Shown in pieces: positions 12,079 to 24,494 of a stretch of DNA of 64,000 nucleotides. This DNA comes from Liolophura sinensis. Its lineage: Eukaryota > Mollusca > Polyplacophora > Chitonida > Chitonidae. The notes under the pieces were generated by a model, which had not been told where the DNA came from, ran no database searches, and saw nothing but the letters and a program-made list of their open reading frames with translations. The first letter of the stretch is position 1. The number at the start of each line of letters is the position of its first letter. The stretch is taken from NCBI RefSeq assembly GCF_032854445.1, contig NC_088298.1:19241976-19305975 (forward strand). Direction: 5' to 3'. Position numbers and translations under genes: made by a program.

Positions 12079-12395
12079 TAGAATATTTGAACATTTAAAC
12101 GTTCTTGGTACACGTTACTGGTAATCTGTCTCTAGTATCTTGTTGATATATGTTTACGGATTGTATCTTTAATTGTTGCCCAACATCATCCACTGCAACG
12201 TCATACGCAGGAGTGTTAAGATTTTGAATGCTAGCTCCAAATTGTGTTCTACATGTCATGTAAGTTACACATGCTGCTATTGTTTTGTGATGCATGATCC
12301 TACATTGAAATTATATATCCTACTTAACGTTACATAAAGACTTCTACCATTTTCTGCTCTCATCCCTCATGTTGTTATCTCCTTTTCTTCGCCAG

Positions 12396-12698
12396 AGCCA
12401 CCAGGTGCTCCCGACAAGCTGGAGATCTCTAACGTCGGCCGTGACTCGGCAACACTGAGCTGGCGGAAACCACGTTACGACGGCGGCGCTCCGGTACGAG
12501 GCTACGTCATCCAGCAGCGTGACGGCAAAGCGGCGACGTGGTCAGACATAGGTGACGTCGACGCCTCCACGTACGTGTTTGTCGCCAAAGGTCTCATCGA
12601 AGGATACGAATACTATTACCGGGTCGCTGCTAAGAACAGCGCCGGCTTAGGAGAACCTGTTGAGAACAGAAGGCCAGTTGTCCCGGAACGCCAAATGG
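12396..12698 (+). CDS. FN3 domain exon, type C
   Basis: 303 nt, phase 1, acceptor ttcgccag, donor gtaagt. Direct translation gives PPGAPDKL, LSWRKPRYDGG, VIQQRDGKAATW and EYYYRVAAKN, and ends PERQMG. It contains no internal ATG in this frame before the tail. Confidence 0.94.
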
Positions 12699-13091
12699 GT
12701 AAGTCATCCGCAATCTGTTATCCGATTTAATTTTTGATTGTAAATAGAGAACCTTTCCCGCCTAAAGTGATTCGGGTCCAAGTTGTGTGGTCTTTTGTTT
12801 ATACCCGTTATTAACATTCAAAACATTGGTATAAATTGTAATTGTGACCTAGGACAACCACATACTGTTTTCCTCGCCGAACAACGATTTGGGTCCTAAA
12901 TCCTGTATTGCCGTCTTACACGCTTGCTTGATCGGTACCCAGTGGCTTCAACAAGTGATAGAAATCAGGAAGAATCAAACAAAGCTATTGATAATAATAT
13001 TTCTAATATGAGTCTTCGATTGATTCAGATTTTGCATGAAATTTTATTCATATCTCCTTCCAAGTACGATATTATTTAACCATTTTTACAG

Positions 13092-13402
13092 AAAAAACCG
13101 TCAGCACCTGTGGGCCCGCTTGAAGTGTCCAACATCACCGACGAGAAACCTGACGTTGTCATGGTTACCACCGGAGTCTGATGGCGGATGTCCCGTTGTC
13201 TGGCTTCGTTATTGAGAAGTGTGACGCCAAACGCGGTTAAATGGTTACGTGTAGGTCGCGTACGCCCCGAAATTCTCACTTACAATGTTGACAACCTAAT
13301 CGAAGGTACAGACTACGCATTCCGAGTCATGGCGGAGAACGACGTTGGCCTCAGTGCTCCTCTGGAGACAGGAAAAGTCAGTCATGACCAAGAGTCCGTT
13401 CG
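13092..13402 (+). pseudogene. FN3 exon, type A, with several frame breaks
   Basis: The acceptor (tttttacag) and donor (gtaaga) are intact and the position fits a type A domain, with K-S-P-F-G at the end in one frame. The length is 311 nt, not a multiple of three. FN3 similarity moves between frames near the start (a six-A run where the exon at 3444 has five), around 13148, in a CCC run near 13192, near 13240 and in an AAAA run near 13373. Either the genome copy is dead or the sequence carries several indel errors. The neighbouring exons read cleanly. Confidence 0.85.
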
Positions 13403-13470
13403 GTAAGAATTCTGTCCTGGCTTCTTGACTTTGGGTTGGAAAGTGGGTAGCTCCTGCAGAAAGATTCTTG

Positions 13471-13727
13471 TACAGTCAAATATTTGTTAATTTTAACAAA
13501 AAGTCTGTTGTCTGAGTGATACTAGAATGCATTTTGCAATTGCAACATATTCTGTTAAATATAACACACATGTTCTATTAATTCAACGTAAAGATTCAAT
13601 TGGACTGACAGGATATTGTGTTGAATATGACAGAGTGTTATGTTACATTTATATAACAGAATACATTCTAGCATCACTCAGAGAATAGACTTTCTGTTAA
13701 AATTAACAGATTAATTTTTTGAGTGTA
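13471..13727. mobile_element. MITE-like element, copy 1 (257 bp)
   Basis: The ends are inverted: the left arm (caaatatttgttaatttta) matches the reverse of the right arm (taaaattaacagattaattt), and tgagtgatactagaatgca pairs with tgcatcact...ctagaatg-type sequence on the right. It has no coding capacity. The second copy is at 24495. Confidence 0.85.
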
Positions 13728-13993
13728 GGAAGTAAGCATCTTTTAAGCTTAGGGTTGTACCCACATTACTTTGATGACATTGTATACGTTTCTACTTCCA
13801 GGTAATAGCCTTTCATCAAAATTATGTATGTATTTTTTTATGTTAACAAGGGTGTGACTTTAATATTTTTAATGAAACGGATCTTTAGACCCATCACTCA
13901 CTTCTAAAGTCTAAATAATGAAATATTTTAGGAAAAGTCGTAAATGATATGAATCATGATTCTGAATCTTAGACAAAGCGCTATTGATTGTAG

Positions 13994-14299
13994 GCCCGCC
14001 ATCCGCACCAATAGGACCTATCAAAACCATCCATATGACCAGAGACACAGCGACTATCCAATGGAAACCACCGACTGACGATGGCGGTTCACCTATCACA
14101 GGCTACGTTCTTGAGAAGCGCGAAGCGTCCAAGCGTGCCTGGGTGTACTTCGGGCGCACTGACCCAGAAGTCACTACGCACTGCGTCCTGTCACTCATGG
14201 AGGGACACAACTACCACTTCCGGGTGTACGCAGAAAACAAATATGGCCGAAGTGAGCCACTGGACACGGAGACAGCGATCACACCAAAGAAGATATTCG
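13994..14299 (+). CDS. FN3 domain exon, type B
   Basis: 306 nt, phase 1, acceptor gattgtag, donor gtaagt. It shows PPSAPIGPI, IQWKPPTDDGG, VLEKREASKRAW and NYHFRVYAEN, and ends TPKKIFG. It is the last exon before the 7.4-kb intron. Confidence 0.95.
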
Positions 14300-15866
14300 G
14301 TAAGTTACATCGGAATTTCTTCAATAAACAGGCTTATTTTATGTTTCTCGCAGGTGACAATTTTATTGAACTGTTTTTCAGAGTGTCTCTCTATTTTCCA
14401 TGTGTTCCTGGCGTGTTCCTTTTTTATTTCTTTCCAACGGCGTTTTTTCAAACATTTGAAGTGTGAATCCCCGCTTTGAACGTAGAGGAAAGCTATTCGA
14501 GCTTTCCTGAAGACCTGTCAATCATCTGACAGGATCCTCCCACAATTATCTATTGCAAACCCGTCTGCGTGAAATAGTCTAGATGCACCACCTTTCACCG
14601 GATAGAGTGTGTGACAGACAACACCTGTGATTGGAGGATTTTATCACCTGACGTTTTGTTACAAGGATTTGGATTGGACACCTCTACACTCTCCGAGCAT
14701 GGGTTTTCTGCCGTGGGTACCCTTTTTCTTTTTCTTTATGACTGTCGTATGACTTTATTTTCTCAGCACTTGTTTGTAAAAGAAATAAACTGTGAACTTA
14801 GCTATATTTGAACTTTCTTTCTTTGTGACAATTTTCATTTCTTTCTTTCTTACCATGTCGCATGTTTTTGTTTGCTTGACGTGTGTTTGTGTACCAGTCA
14901 AATTTTTACATACCCTAGGTTGACTCGTAATTGAGTGTCTCAAGTCGTCCAAATATTTATAATTTATAACACTGGTTTTTAATGAAGCATTAACTGAACT
15001 TTCGTTTTGAATGTAGATTAACTTGGTAAACGTTTTGAGAACTTCTTACTAGTGGCGCACAAATCAAAATCTAGACATATATCGTAACCTGTTGATGTTG
15101 CACGGAAACTAAAGTCTATTTTTACGTAATCTTTTTCGTTGTTTGCAACGAATCTAACAGGTTTCTGGAATTTTGTTCCACATTTTAATGTTTTATCGAT
15201 TGTTTGTTAACGTATATAACGCTGGTCATCGGTAATCGCCATGGTTAACATTTCATTTTATCTGTCTCTTGGTCGATTCGAATGTCAAGACATCCTGACC
15301 CGTAACTGAAATTTACTTGCCAGATTTTATAACAACAAAAAAAGATGATAACAGAGAAAATGAGGAACAAAACTCGAAACTTGATAACACAAGTGTTTTC
15401 CATCCAATTGCCTATATAGTCCTGCACTCTATACCCTGTACGGTAAGGTCTTTCTCTTCATTTAGCCAAGATCCATTTTCATTCCTTTCCCAGAACATAT
15501 CGGACAACTTTATTTCTGAGTTCCTGAGTTTAAATCGCTTTCACTTCTTCGCCATGTCTAGTATCTACTGTTCAGACTGAAATCTTTCCCACACGTGAAA
15601 TGGTTTTTCCTACCAACGGGATTTCCCCAGCCACTTCCATGCCCTCTTTCATTGTCCATTGTGGACTACCAAGCCGATTTTACACTCCGTTGTGTGACGG
15701 TTTGTTCACCCCCTGCCCTCCTCCCCTGCACCCACACACTCTCCCCCACTTCCCCCACATTACCACCATCCCGCCACCTCGTCACCACCTCCCATTCCAC
15801 CGTGCGCGGCGTAACGTCTCCTGACTCCGTACAACTCACACTCTCATCTTCTCTTTTTGTCTGCAG

Positions 15867-16020
15867 AATTTGCAGCTGCTGAAAGCTCCTGGATCAAAGA
15901 GACTAACATAGTGCCGACAATTAACGTGTACACTGTACAGAACATTGCTTGGTTTGAGTACATCTACCGTGTGTATGCAGATAACCCACTGACTACCATA
16001 TGGGGACACCATCGACTTAA
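15867..16020 (+). pseudogene. FN3 relic, C-terminal half only
   Basis: After a good acceptor (tttgtctgcag) the phase-1 frame reads ESSWIKETNIVPTINVYTV and then FEYIYRVYADN. This matches the second half of FN3 neighbours such as KSSWLYV...LTV...EYKLRVLAEN at 8936-9241. The first half (PP...DGG) is absent and no KSPY-type linker or clear donor follows. I infer a truncated, dead domain copy. Confidence 0.6.
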
Positions 16021-16349
16021 CCTCTATCGAAGGACGCTTCTAAACACGTCTCAGACCTAAATATGTCCAGATGTGTCATTTTAAACACTTTTAAGCTCAT
16101 TTATACATAACAGATCGTATAGGGAGAATCGCTCTAAAAAAATTCGACGGTGACCTGTCATTGAAAAAAATTCATAAGGACATTATGCAGTGGCATGTCC
16201 ATCGAAAAATCATACTGGAACCTGTCACTGAAAGACACTTTCAGATATATCTGACGTGTTTAAGCGTTTTGAAATGTGTATCAGTTTTAAACATATAAAG
16301 ACGTGTAACATCTTTCAACGTCTAGGTGAAAAAATAATGATGCCAGGGA

Positions 16350-16447
16350 CTAATGGAAGCATGGAATGTGGACTAATAAAATGTAACACGACTATAATGA
16401 GATGTAACACGGACTATTGTAAACATGTAACACGGACTAATGCCAAA
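16350..16447. repeat. Short tandem repeat, ATGTAACACGGACTA unit
   Basis: Four to five irregular copies of atgtaacacggactaat in the 7.4-kb intron. Confidence 0.75.
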
Positions 16448-19400
16448 TCGTAACCACGAAATGTTGACTGAAAACGGTGGAAACCCTTTTTTATTTATTC
16501 GTGTATGCTTGTTAAGTTTCATTGTTGTTTTTTTGTTTTTTTTTTAACAAAAAGTCTTTTCTAACTTCTGTTAACTTCTGTCGCAGACTGATGATGTACG
16601 TGATTGATCTTGTAAATGCTTGTAGCATGGAACATAAATATTCGACGCAAAAATAAACCTAACAGAATCTACAGCAGACAAATCTGCCAAAACCTATAAA
16701 TGAGAATGTGAGTTGTCGCTTGTTCTTGTCAATAAATGTACCCTGTTCGTTCATGTTGTTTCTAATCTGAAGTTATCCCCATCGACTTCAAGAGCATACG
16801 GATCCGGTGACAAATGCCGCAGAACTTTTTATCGTGCAACTCCCCATGCAAGATTCCAAGCACAAAGTAAAAAAATTGCTTACCTACCCTTGCTTATCAT
16901 CCTTCAAGTAAAGAACGAAAAAACATGAAAAAAAATCGATCCCTGTCGGAACATGTATGTTGAACGATTGAAAATTTTGCGTTTTTTTTAGGATACGTAA
17001 TGCTCACTGTTTCCGTGCAACGTCTTTAAAAAATATAAACAAGATTTGCTGAAAATTTTTCGTTGTTCGACCCACTGCTTTTTTCGCCCTGAATACAATG
17101 CGTGGGTTTTAGGAACAAATGCTGTTCTGTAACGTTTATTTGGCTCCGACCCCTCATTTTAACATCAGTGTTCCATGCCACAAGCAACGAATACGGCAAT
17201 TCTTTCAAAGTATATAATATATTTCTCGATTTTTATTTTCTTCCAAGTTTAGGATTTCTTGAGAGGTGTTTACTATTATAGGGAGGGCGTGAATAAAATA
17301 CTAATATCTATATTTATCAAAAACTTTGGTTGCGTTGTGATTTTATTACATTGCAAGATTATCATATGATGGGACAAATACCACGACCGTAAGTTAATCT
17401 TTTAATTCTTCAACCTTTTGGATACAAAACTGCACACGTGGTTGCAACCAGCATTCCGTTAGTTTGCAGAGTTGTTGTTCAATATATTTAACCCCAAAGG
17501 AGGACGTGGTTTGTAAATTTAGTGGTTTGGACGATTTCAGATCTTCCTGAAAAGCTTACTTCTGTCATCTGAAACAGAGTAGTCCATCTGAAATATACTA
17601 AAATATGTATTATATAAACATACGAAAGCAAGCCTTGATGAAATACAAAGGATCCATAGTAATATTTATGAATAACGATCCACAGAGTGTCTACACAAGA
17701 CAATTAGGGCAGTGTTTACGAATCTGGTGTTGACGAAGGGTTTTGCTGAAATAATAAAAGGGCTTATAAGGTTGAGAGGATCCAATTTTTTTTTTGTGTC
17801 TCTGTATGGTCAATATCAGAATTTGAAGTTCGTTGGGGGAAGTTTTTTGTTCAAAGCTTTATTGACTTTGAGGTTGAAGGTGTCCAGCATGAAATTTACG
17901 TCTGCGGTATATGTGTGGATGGTCTGGTGGCCACAATTCCACGTTGGTTGCTGAAAGGCTCTGTTAAAATACTTGATTTATTATAGGCGTAATTTCAAGC
18001 TTGATCAAGGTTGATTGTTAAGTTCCTTTGTGAAATCTTAAATGTTACTTCGGTTGGAGGGAAAGGTCAGTTTATAGTTCGATTTAAGAATTAAAAATCT
18101 ATGTTGGCTTTGGGTTTCCGATATACAAAGCGGCTTGATGCTTGATGCCACCAAAATTCCAGTGACATGACAGAATTTGAGGTTTAATCAGATAATTATG
18201 GCGTAGCCTTAGACACATTTTCTTCTGAAACTTACGTAATTTTGATGCTGAATTAGATCTTTCGGTATCTTGGACGATCCGAAATGCTCCTATTGTCGTT
18301 GGGGCATTGGTTCATTTGATGGATTTATGATCGCTTTATCGTACCCTTCTACCAAATTGAGGATGTTGAATGTTTCAGACTCTTGGCAGCATTAGTGTTG
18401 GGGGTAAGTTTCGGGCTTTGGCGATTTCACGGGCTATAGAATTATGCATCCTTTAATGTCTGGTGGCTGATACAATGTCAAGGTTACGGGTTTTCAAGGT
18501 TTAGCCGCCTTAATGTGACATCTAGGGAGTTGGCATACTTGGCATGTGCTGAGAGATTTAAGGATTTCAATTCAGCTGATGATTATTTAAAGCCTTCGTC
18601 TTTAATTTTTTCAAGGTAATGTGGAACGATAGTTTAAGGATCTCCAGGTCCTCCAGTTGGTGCCTGATTTGTTCTTCGTTGAAAGAGCGTGAATTAGGAA
18701 CATACCAGAATAGTATTTTAAATTCGTACATGTAACTGACAAGTTTTATGTGTTTGGTGGTGAAATTTAGGTATATCTCGTATTAAATAAACATATCTAC
18801 TTATGGTCAAATCATCTGTCACAGGCCATCGGAATGATATACCATTGATACACATCTTATAGCGTAGCTTCTAATACTGGTTGTGGGCGGATCTTTTAGG
18901 GAGTGGTACCCAAACACTTTTGTTCAGGGGTGATGGGTGTGAAAGATTTATCTGGGAAGAGTGAGTAATCCATACAACACGAACCCTTATAAAATACGAG
19001 GTTACCATTTCTACACTTTACCTCCCGTGATTTCAAAAATGAACCCTACCAGTTATGAATATTTATAGGCAACCAATCGTATTTGGGGAATTTCCCTACT
19101 CAATCCATATATTGCGCAATGAACCTTTCTCTGCATAGATATTTATTAAGATCCTGCATAGTTTCGAAACAATAAAAGTGGTGTTCCCATAGGCGAACTC
19201 TTCCACAAATCTACCCACCCAAACACACTATTCACGAAGCTATAATTTCTCTATAGTATAGTTTTTTGGTAATTATACACAAATGCCCCAAACTGTTGCA
19301 TACCACGCACCATCCCCGGCATTAAAATGAAATAACCTGATCACACCTGTCTTATGACATGGTACATTCTTACTCGTCAAGAATGCAACGAATGTAAATA

Positions 19401-21659
19401 GTGTGTAATTTCAGCTAAAAATTCATACAGCTAAATGTTTTCTTGGAGTAATTAAATGTAATGCCATTCTCTGCATTCCGAAGTGATCTACAACATCTGG
19501 GCTCCCGACTTCTTTGACTTGGGAATATTTAGGGTGGAAAATCCACAAATTATTATGGAACAACATATCGATATTTCTATTCCAACAGCAGTTTGCCAAA
19601 TATCAGCAATAAATTATTGCACTTCGCACGAAATGTGAGTGATTTTTAGAAACCAATCAGAGTAAGAAATCAAATCTCAGAATATCTGATTCACTTTTAA
19701 TTCAGAACGATCAGAATCTGTTTAACAATATATAAACACAGGGTGACATCAATTGGACCAAATCTAAATTCAATCACAACAAGGCACCATTAATACAAAA
19801 GATCTTCATAGATTGTGCTTAAATTCTTTCAAACTCCAAGAGATAATAACGTGTGAGAATCCCTTGGATACTCGGTTCCAACAGATCATTCCACTCTATG
19901 TTCCTAGGGGTGACAGAAGTAAGTCCATGTGGAGGTTTACGTTTTGACCTTCACAGTGAAAGGTTAGTTCTGGCCGGAAGCGCACCTCCTTACCCACTAT
20001 CTCCTGTATAAACAGTGATCTTTGTTGGAGGCTTGCCAGCCAAAGGGTGGTATAAAACATGGTGCATCATTAGGCTCAGGTATCACGGCCACTGTCAATA
20101 GAGACTCGTACATTTGTAGGCAGAACTTGCGGAGTCCATAAGTACAACAGACCAAATGTGTACCAAGACCAGCTGTGGTCTTAATAGCGTTAGTATCTCT
20201 GCCTGTTTTCCTAAGTGTATGTTAGGATAGGCGTTTGAGGGTGGGGATGGGGAAAGATGGAGTAAATGAAAGGGCACTATATTTTGCCGCCGCAGAATTT
20301 GGCGCTTATGATTTGTAGTTATATCTTGACATTTCCCCAGGTGGATATATCTCTGGAAATATTGTCCATGTGAAACTTACTGACTAGTCACCATAGTAAC
20401 AAAAACCACGCCCTTTCCCCCAGGCGAAAATAATGTTCTGTTTTACTTTGGTAATTGTAGCCACTTCCTCCCTACAAAAACATTCTGTTCGCAACTTGTC
20501 CGGGTAATAGACCCAGTTTGGCGTACAAAACAGTGGCGTTACCAATGAATACAATTTTCTGATTGGTTCCGAAATCGAATTTGAATGGCAAATAACGTAA
20601 CAAAAGAATGCCCTGTCGATTGGTCAATACATTTGTTACGTTCGTATGAAACATAGGACATGGAAAACGTTATTTAGAGTAGAAGCACGATGGATAAAAT
20701 TGACAAACTGAGTGTTTGTGGAGTTTGAAACTCGAAACTAACCTACAGGAGCAGAAGAATCGCAATGACGTGGCTGAAATATCGCCTAGGTGGAATTCGG
20801 TCCTAGTTAAATGCCAAATGTAATTCAAACGAATCAAGTTTTAATAAGAGTCTGAAAGAGATGTCACCATCACAAAGCGTGGCGGTATGATCTAAAATTT
20901 GTCCTGGATTAGAGCACAAATGTGAAAAAACTATACTTGGGCCTACCAAGAATGGACTAAATGCTGAAAGGAAACAAGGATAATGTATACATGTCATGTG
21001 CATGTTACCAAGAAAAAGAAAAGAAAACATCCTGCGATGTTCTTGGAGAGTGGGTGCCGGCACATAATTGAAATAATCAGTGGGAAATTAATTGGCTGGT
21101 TTTGAGAGAAGAGTTGTGTCCTTTAGTTGATGAATATCACTTGTATGTAAATGCACTGATTTAATCCATGGTTTACGATTTACTCCATGGCCGCAATGGG
21201 GTTTTATGTCATATCTATCCAGCATGATACGGAAGACATAAATGTGATCATGGTTTTAAAACCATGCCACTTTTATTGTCGTTTGTGTATAGTTTTAAGA
21301 AAACGATTTTAGGAGTTTTCCTGTGGCGTACTTTTTCCATGGATTATATTCAAATTTTGACGGTAATAATTTTGAAGTGCTTCATATTTTGGGCCATGTT
21401 TGAAGCCAATGTGCGAGAAATTCAAAGAAATATTATACAAAAGATATAAGCATGGGAGTAAAATTAGAACAACTACAAGTTTGTGATGGCTGGCAAATGG
21501 TCACATGTAATCGACCTTTTACCTAGTATTAGCGTCCTGATTCTATCGCTGATCGACTTTCACAAGAGAAACAGATCTTGGAAACTTGATAAGAGACAAC
21601 GTCGTTAGCTCTGCAATGATGGCAAAGTGTTCTCACTCTTCCCTTTTTATTCTTTCCAG

Positions 21660-21951
21660 AACCACCATCCGCTCCCCGCTCGGTACGCGTCAAAGACGTC
21701 ACCAAAAACTCCCTGACGCTCTCTTGGGACGAACGGTGGCCTTGACGTCACTGGCTACGTCATCGAGAAACGTCACCCGAAGAGCGACGACTGGGACGAA
21801 GTGGCGAGGCTACCGGCGAAATCCCGAAGCCATCACATCTCGGCTCTGCCGGAAGATTCCACGTACTACTTCAGAGTGTCCGCACAGAACAAGGCTGGCA
21901 TTGGCCGACCATTTACCATCAGAGAACCAATCACACTGAGCGGGAAACTCA
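21660..21951 (+). pseudogene. FN3 exon, C-like, with frame-breaking deletion
   Basis: Acceptor ctttccag and donor gtaaga are intact. It begins PPSAPRSV...LTLSW and ends, in another frame, with DVTGYVIEKR, DDW and YYFRVSAQN. Only seven bases lie between the core Trp codon and the GG turn, where about 18 are usual. The exon is therefore 292 nt, and an in-frame TGA follows. This is an 11-nt deletion relative to sister exons, either genuine decay or an assembly fault. Confidence 0.85.
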
Positions 21952-22856
21952 GTAAGAACTGTTCTGGCTTGATAATTGCTGCATGTGGCTTGACGGGCGT
22001 TTTGAATTCCTTAGGTTGATGTATGCTATGTCTTCAATATGTTTCTTTTAGTTTTAGCCTGTTGTAACCAGGAGAGATTCTTCTATATAATGAGTGATAT
22101 CCACATCGTTTTACGTTGTTGCTATGGATTTTCGCATCTATCTCTGATATGTCTTTAAATCTTGGTAAGAAATTCCATTCATTCTTTGCCTTAACTTTAA
22201 TATAGATAGATTTACCATAACCAATAGATTACAGCGCTTTGTGTGTGTATTTAAAGACCACGTGCCATCGCTTGTAATCACTGGGAACTGAATCAGAACA
22301 GCTTCCTCATTGTGTTTGCAGCTTTGTACTCCCCAATGCTTTCTATTCTAAAGTGCACGATCACAATTACTCTGGAATGAACTGTATATGAAGTTATAAT
22401 GAACATTGCTTTGCTTTACGATTTGAAAATGTGCAGCTTTGGGTACGTTTCCTCCCACTTTGTTCTATTACATTAAACGTTTTCCGTGCTATATCATAAA
22501 TGGATTAAAGATGGACTTTAACTTGCTAATGTTAAAGACACGACCATACGCCTACTTCTGTAACCTTTGTGTTATGTAGAAATTAAGTTGTAGAATTACT
22601 TTGTTTGATGCTCAGTATTGTTTCATTTTCTGTAACATTTGTCTTGTTTAAATAGATTTATGAACTAGGATTCTTAAGAGCAATTTATAAATGAATGATT
22701 TGGCAATATTATAGCAATATCGTAGTGACAGATTTTATGAACTCTGTAAGCCAAATATGAATTAATACAAAGTTTAACTTACCCCATGCAGTTATTTAAT
22801 TATAAATATGGATAATATTCTGTATAAAAAACGAATGAATTTTTTTGCAACCTCAG

Positions 22857-23159
22857 AAGTGCCTTCTGCTCCGGAACCACCAATCATCAAGGAGGTTAGA
22901 GAAAACTCGGTCAAGTTGTCTTGGCAACCACCGCCATACGACGGTGATTCGCCAATTACTGGCTACATTATTGAAAGAGCAGACTTAAGTGGAGAAAACT
23001 GGTACCCTGTCAACAAGGAACCAATCACTGGCAATGAATTTACAATTGAGAATCTCCATGACGACCGTCAGTACCAGTTCCGTGTGCGCGCGCAGAACGA
23101 TCTGGGCGTCGGGGAGGCGTCGTTGGCATCAGATATTGTTCGATGTCGGGACATGAAAG
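22857..23159 (+). CDS. FN3 domain exon preceding the Ig pair
   Basis: 303 nt, phase 1, acceptor caacctcag, donor gtgaat. It shows VPSAPEPP, LSWQPPPYDGD, IIERADLSGENW and QYQFRVRAQN, and ends VRCRDMK. The second G of DGG is D. The VRCRD ending resembles titin FN3 domains that precede an Ig. Confidence 0.95.
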
Positions 23160-23619
23160 GTGAATTCAAACTTTACAGTCCTGTTTGCCTGAAAAGTGAG
23201 GCTATACCTATAATCTGATATCATATGTAATCTTGACTACTTAGTTGTGGTTTTATGATCTTTTTGATATTATTCCAGATAACAGTTTAGCTGATTGAAA
23301 TATTGAACCTTTGAAAAAAAATTATTAACTGATTTGAAAACAGCAGATAAAAACCAGTAAAATGAAGAAAATCGATCAATAAGGTGAAAGCAGCGAAAAT
23401 AATGAACAAGCAATAAAGAAAATCCTCAGGTTTTGTGGCATACATGTGTTTGGCTATAGGTTGCATTTTTTAAAAAAAAAATACTTTACTGATTTTCCGT
23501 CTTATCTCCATAGGGTATATTACACAGAGGCAGTTTTAACACTCAGTAACAAATGTCTTCACTGGATTAAGATGTACCAGGAAATGAAATCGTGCTTTTT
23601 TTATCATGTACACTTTCAG

Positions 23620-23731
23620 TGTTCGGACCTCCAAAGTTCGTGCGTCATCTAGAAGATGTCGCCGCTGCTGTTGGTACGGATGCAGTCTTCGCCTGTGAGA
23701 TTGTCGGATGTCCATTGCCACAGATCACGTG
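23620..23731 (+). CDS. Ig domain, first half (A168-like)
   Basis: 112 nt, phase 1 in and phase 2 out, splitting the core Trp codon. It reads GPPKFVRHLEDV, then VFACEIVG and PLPQITW: I-set strands A to C with the first Cys present. The split after Trp is shared by many Ig exons in this gene. Confidence 0.93.
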
Positions 23732-24087
23732 GTACGTATTTTTTCCATTATAACGGAAAGGAAATCTTAAAAGCTTGGAATAGTTGTTCCAAAGAAATGA
23801 TACCAATGTATATAAGGGCTTGTGACTTTCTTGTGCCGGTACTGAAATTATAACATTGACGGGTCTCCTGGTGATGCACTAATTTCCTTTTTCAAAGTAC
23901 AACAATTATTGCAATGTTAATAATGGCAGTTAAGAAATAGGCTCATATACTTTATCTGAAACAAAATCAATTTCACAACATTCAGTCTACGTGTTCATAT
24001 GGTTTTCGTACTATTCTGATACAAGATTATTCAAAATATTACGATCTCAAAGTACAGTCGGTTCAGCGTAGTTTTCTTTTCACACAG

Positions 24088-24260
24088 GTACAAGAATTAC
24101 CGTGAAATTTACGATGGTCGTAAGTACACGATCAAGGAACAAGGTGACGTTCACACTCTAATCGTTCGGGACGTCAGCATGGATGATCTGGCTGACGTGG
24201 AATGTCAGGCTAAGAACAGAGAGGGCGTGGTCACGGAGAGGGTCGGCCTTGATGTGCTGT
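24088..24260 (+). CDS. Ig domain, second half (A168-like)
   Basis: 173 nt, phase 2 in and phase 1 out, acceptor cacacag, donor gtaagt. It shows YKNYREIYDG, HTLIVRDV, DLADVECQAKN and ends GLDVL. The usual D-x-G-x-Y-x-C motif reads D-L-A-D-V-E-C, so the tyrosine corner is lost. Confidence 0.93.
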
Positions 24261-24494
24261 GTAAGTGCTTATTATAACAGGCGTGACCAAATAAAGTTTC
24301 TTGGTTTGGGCGCCCTTTTGAGTCGCAGAATTTCGGCTAATATTAAAACAATGTTTAAATATATGAAAAACGAATTTCTTCGCACCTCTACTCTTTCCTT
24401 TTTAATTTTTAGTCAAGGTAAAGTTGTTTATTCAACATAACTTATCTACGACTTTTAAACAATATATCCATATATCATGAAATGTATTGTCTAA

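Larger units (their letters stand above)
819..13993 (+). other. Introns of the FN3 array
   Basis: Seventeen introns of about 240 to 1680 nt. The longest (1763-3443) holds two SINE 3' fragments and an unrecognised open stretch at 2382-2651 that has no ATG start. Others hold a TA microsatellite (5351-5371), an FN3 relic (7851-8133), a minisatellite (11915-12078) and a MITE (13471-13727). Nothing else was recognised. Confidence 0.7.
14300..21659 (+). other. Long intron (7.4 kb)
   Basis: It separates the intact FN3 array from a broken FN3 exon. It contains two small perfect hairpins (14487-14507 and 14514-14533), a C-rich stretch (15700-15810), an FN3 relic (15867-16020) and a short tandem repeat (16350-16447). 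The rest, 16450-21600, is AT-rich and I recognise no gene. The minus strand at 17700-18600 has broken, coding-like patches that I could not assign. Confidence 0.7.

Noticed and set aside
17700-18600. Minus-strand patches that read like decayed coding sequence
   Set aside because: Many stops and frame changes; no motif of a reverse transcriptase, transposase or other family could be identified.
18641-18690. ctccag followed by GPPVGA-like codons, resembling an FN3 exon start
   Set aside because: A stop follows after six codons and no further FN3 similarity is seen.
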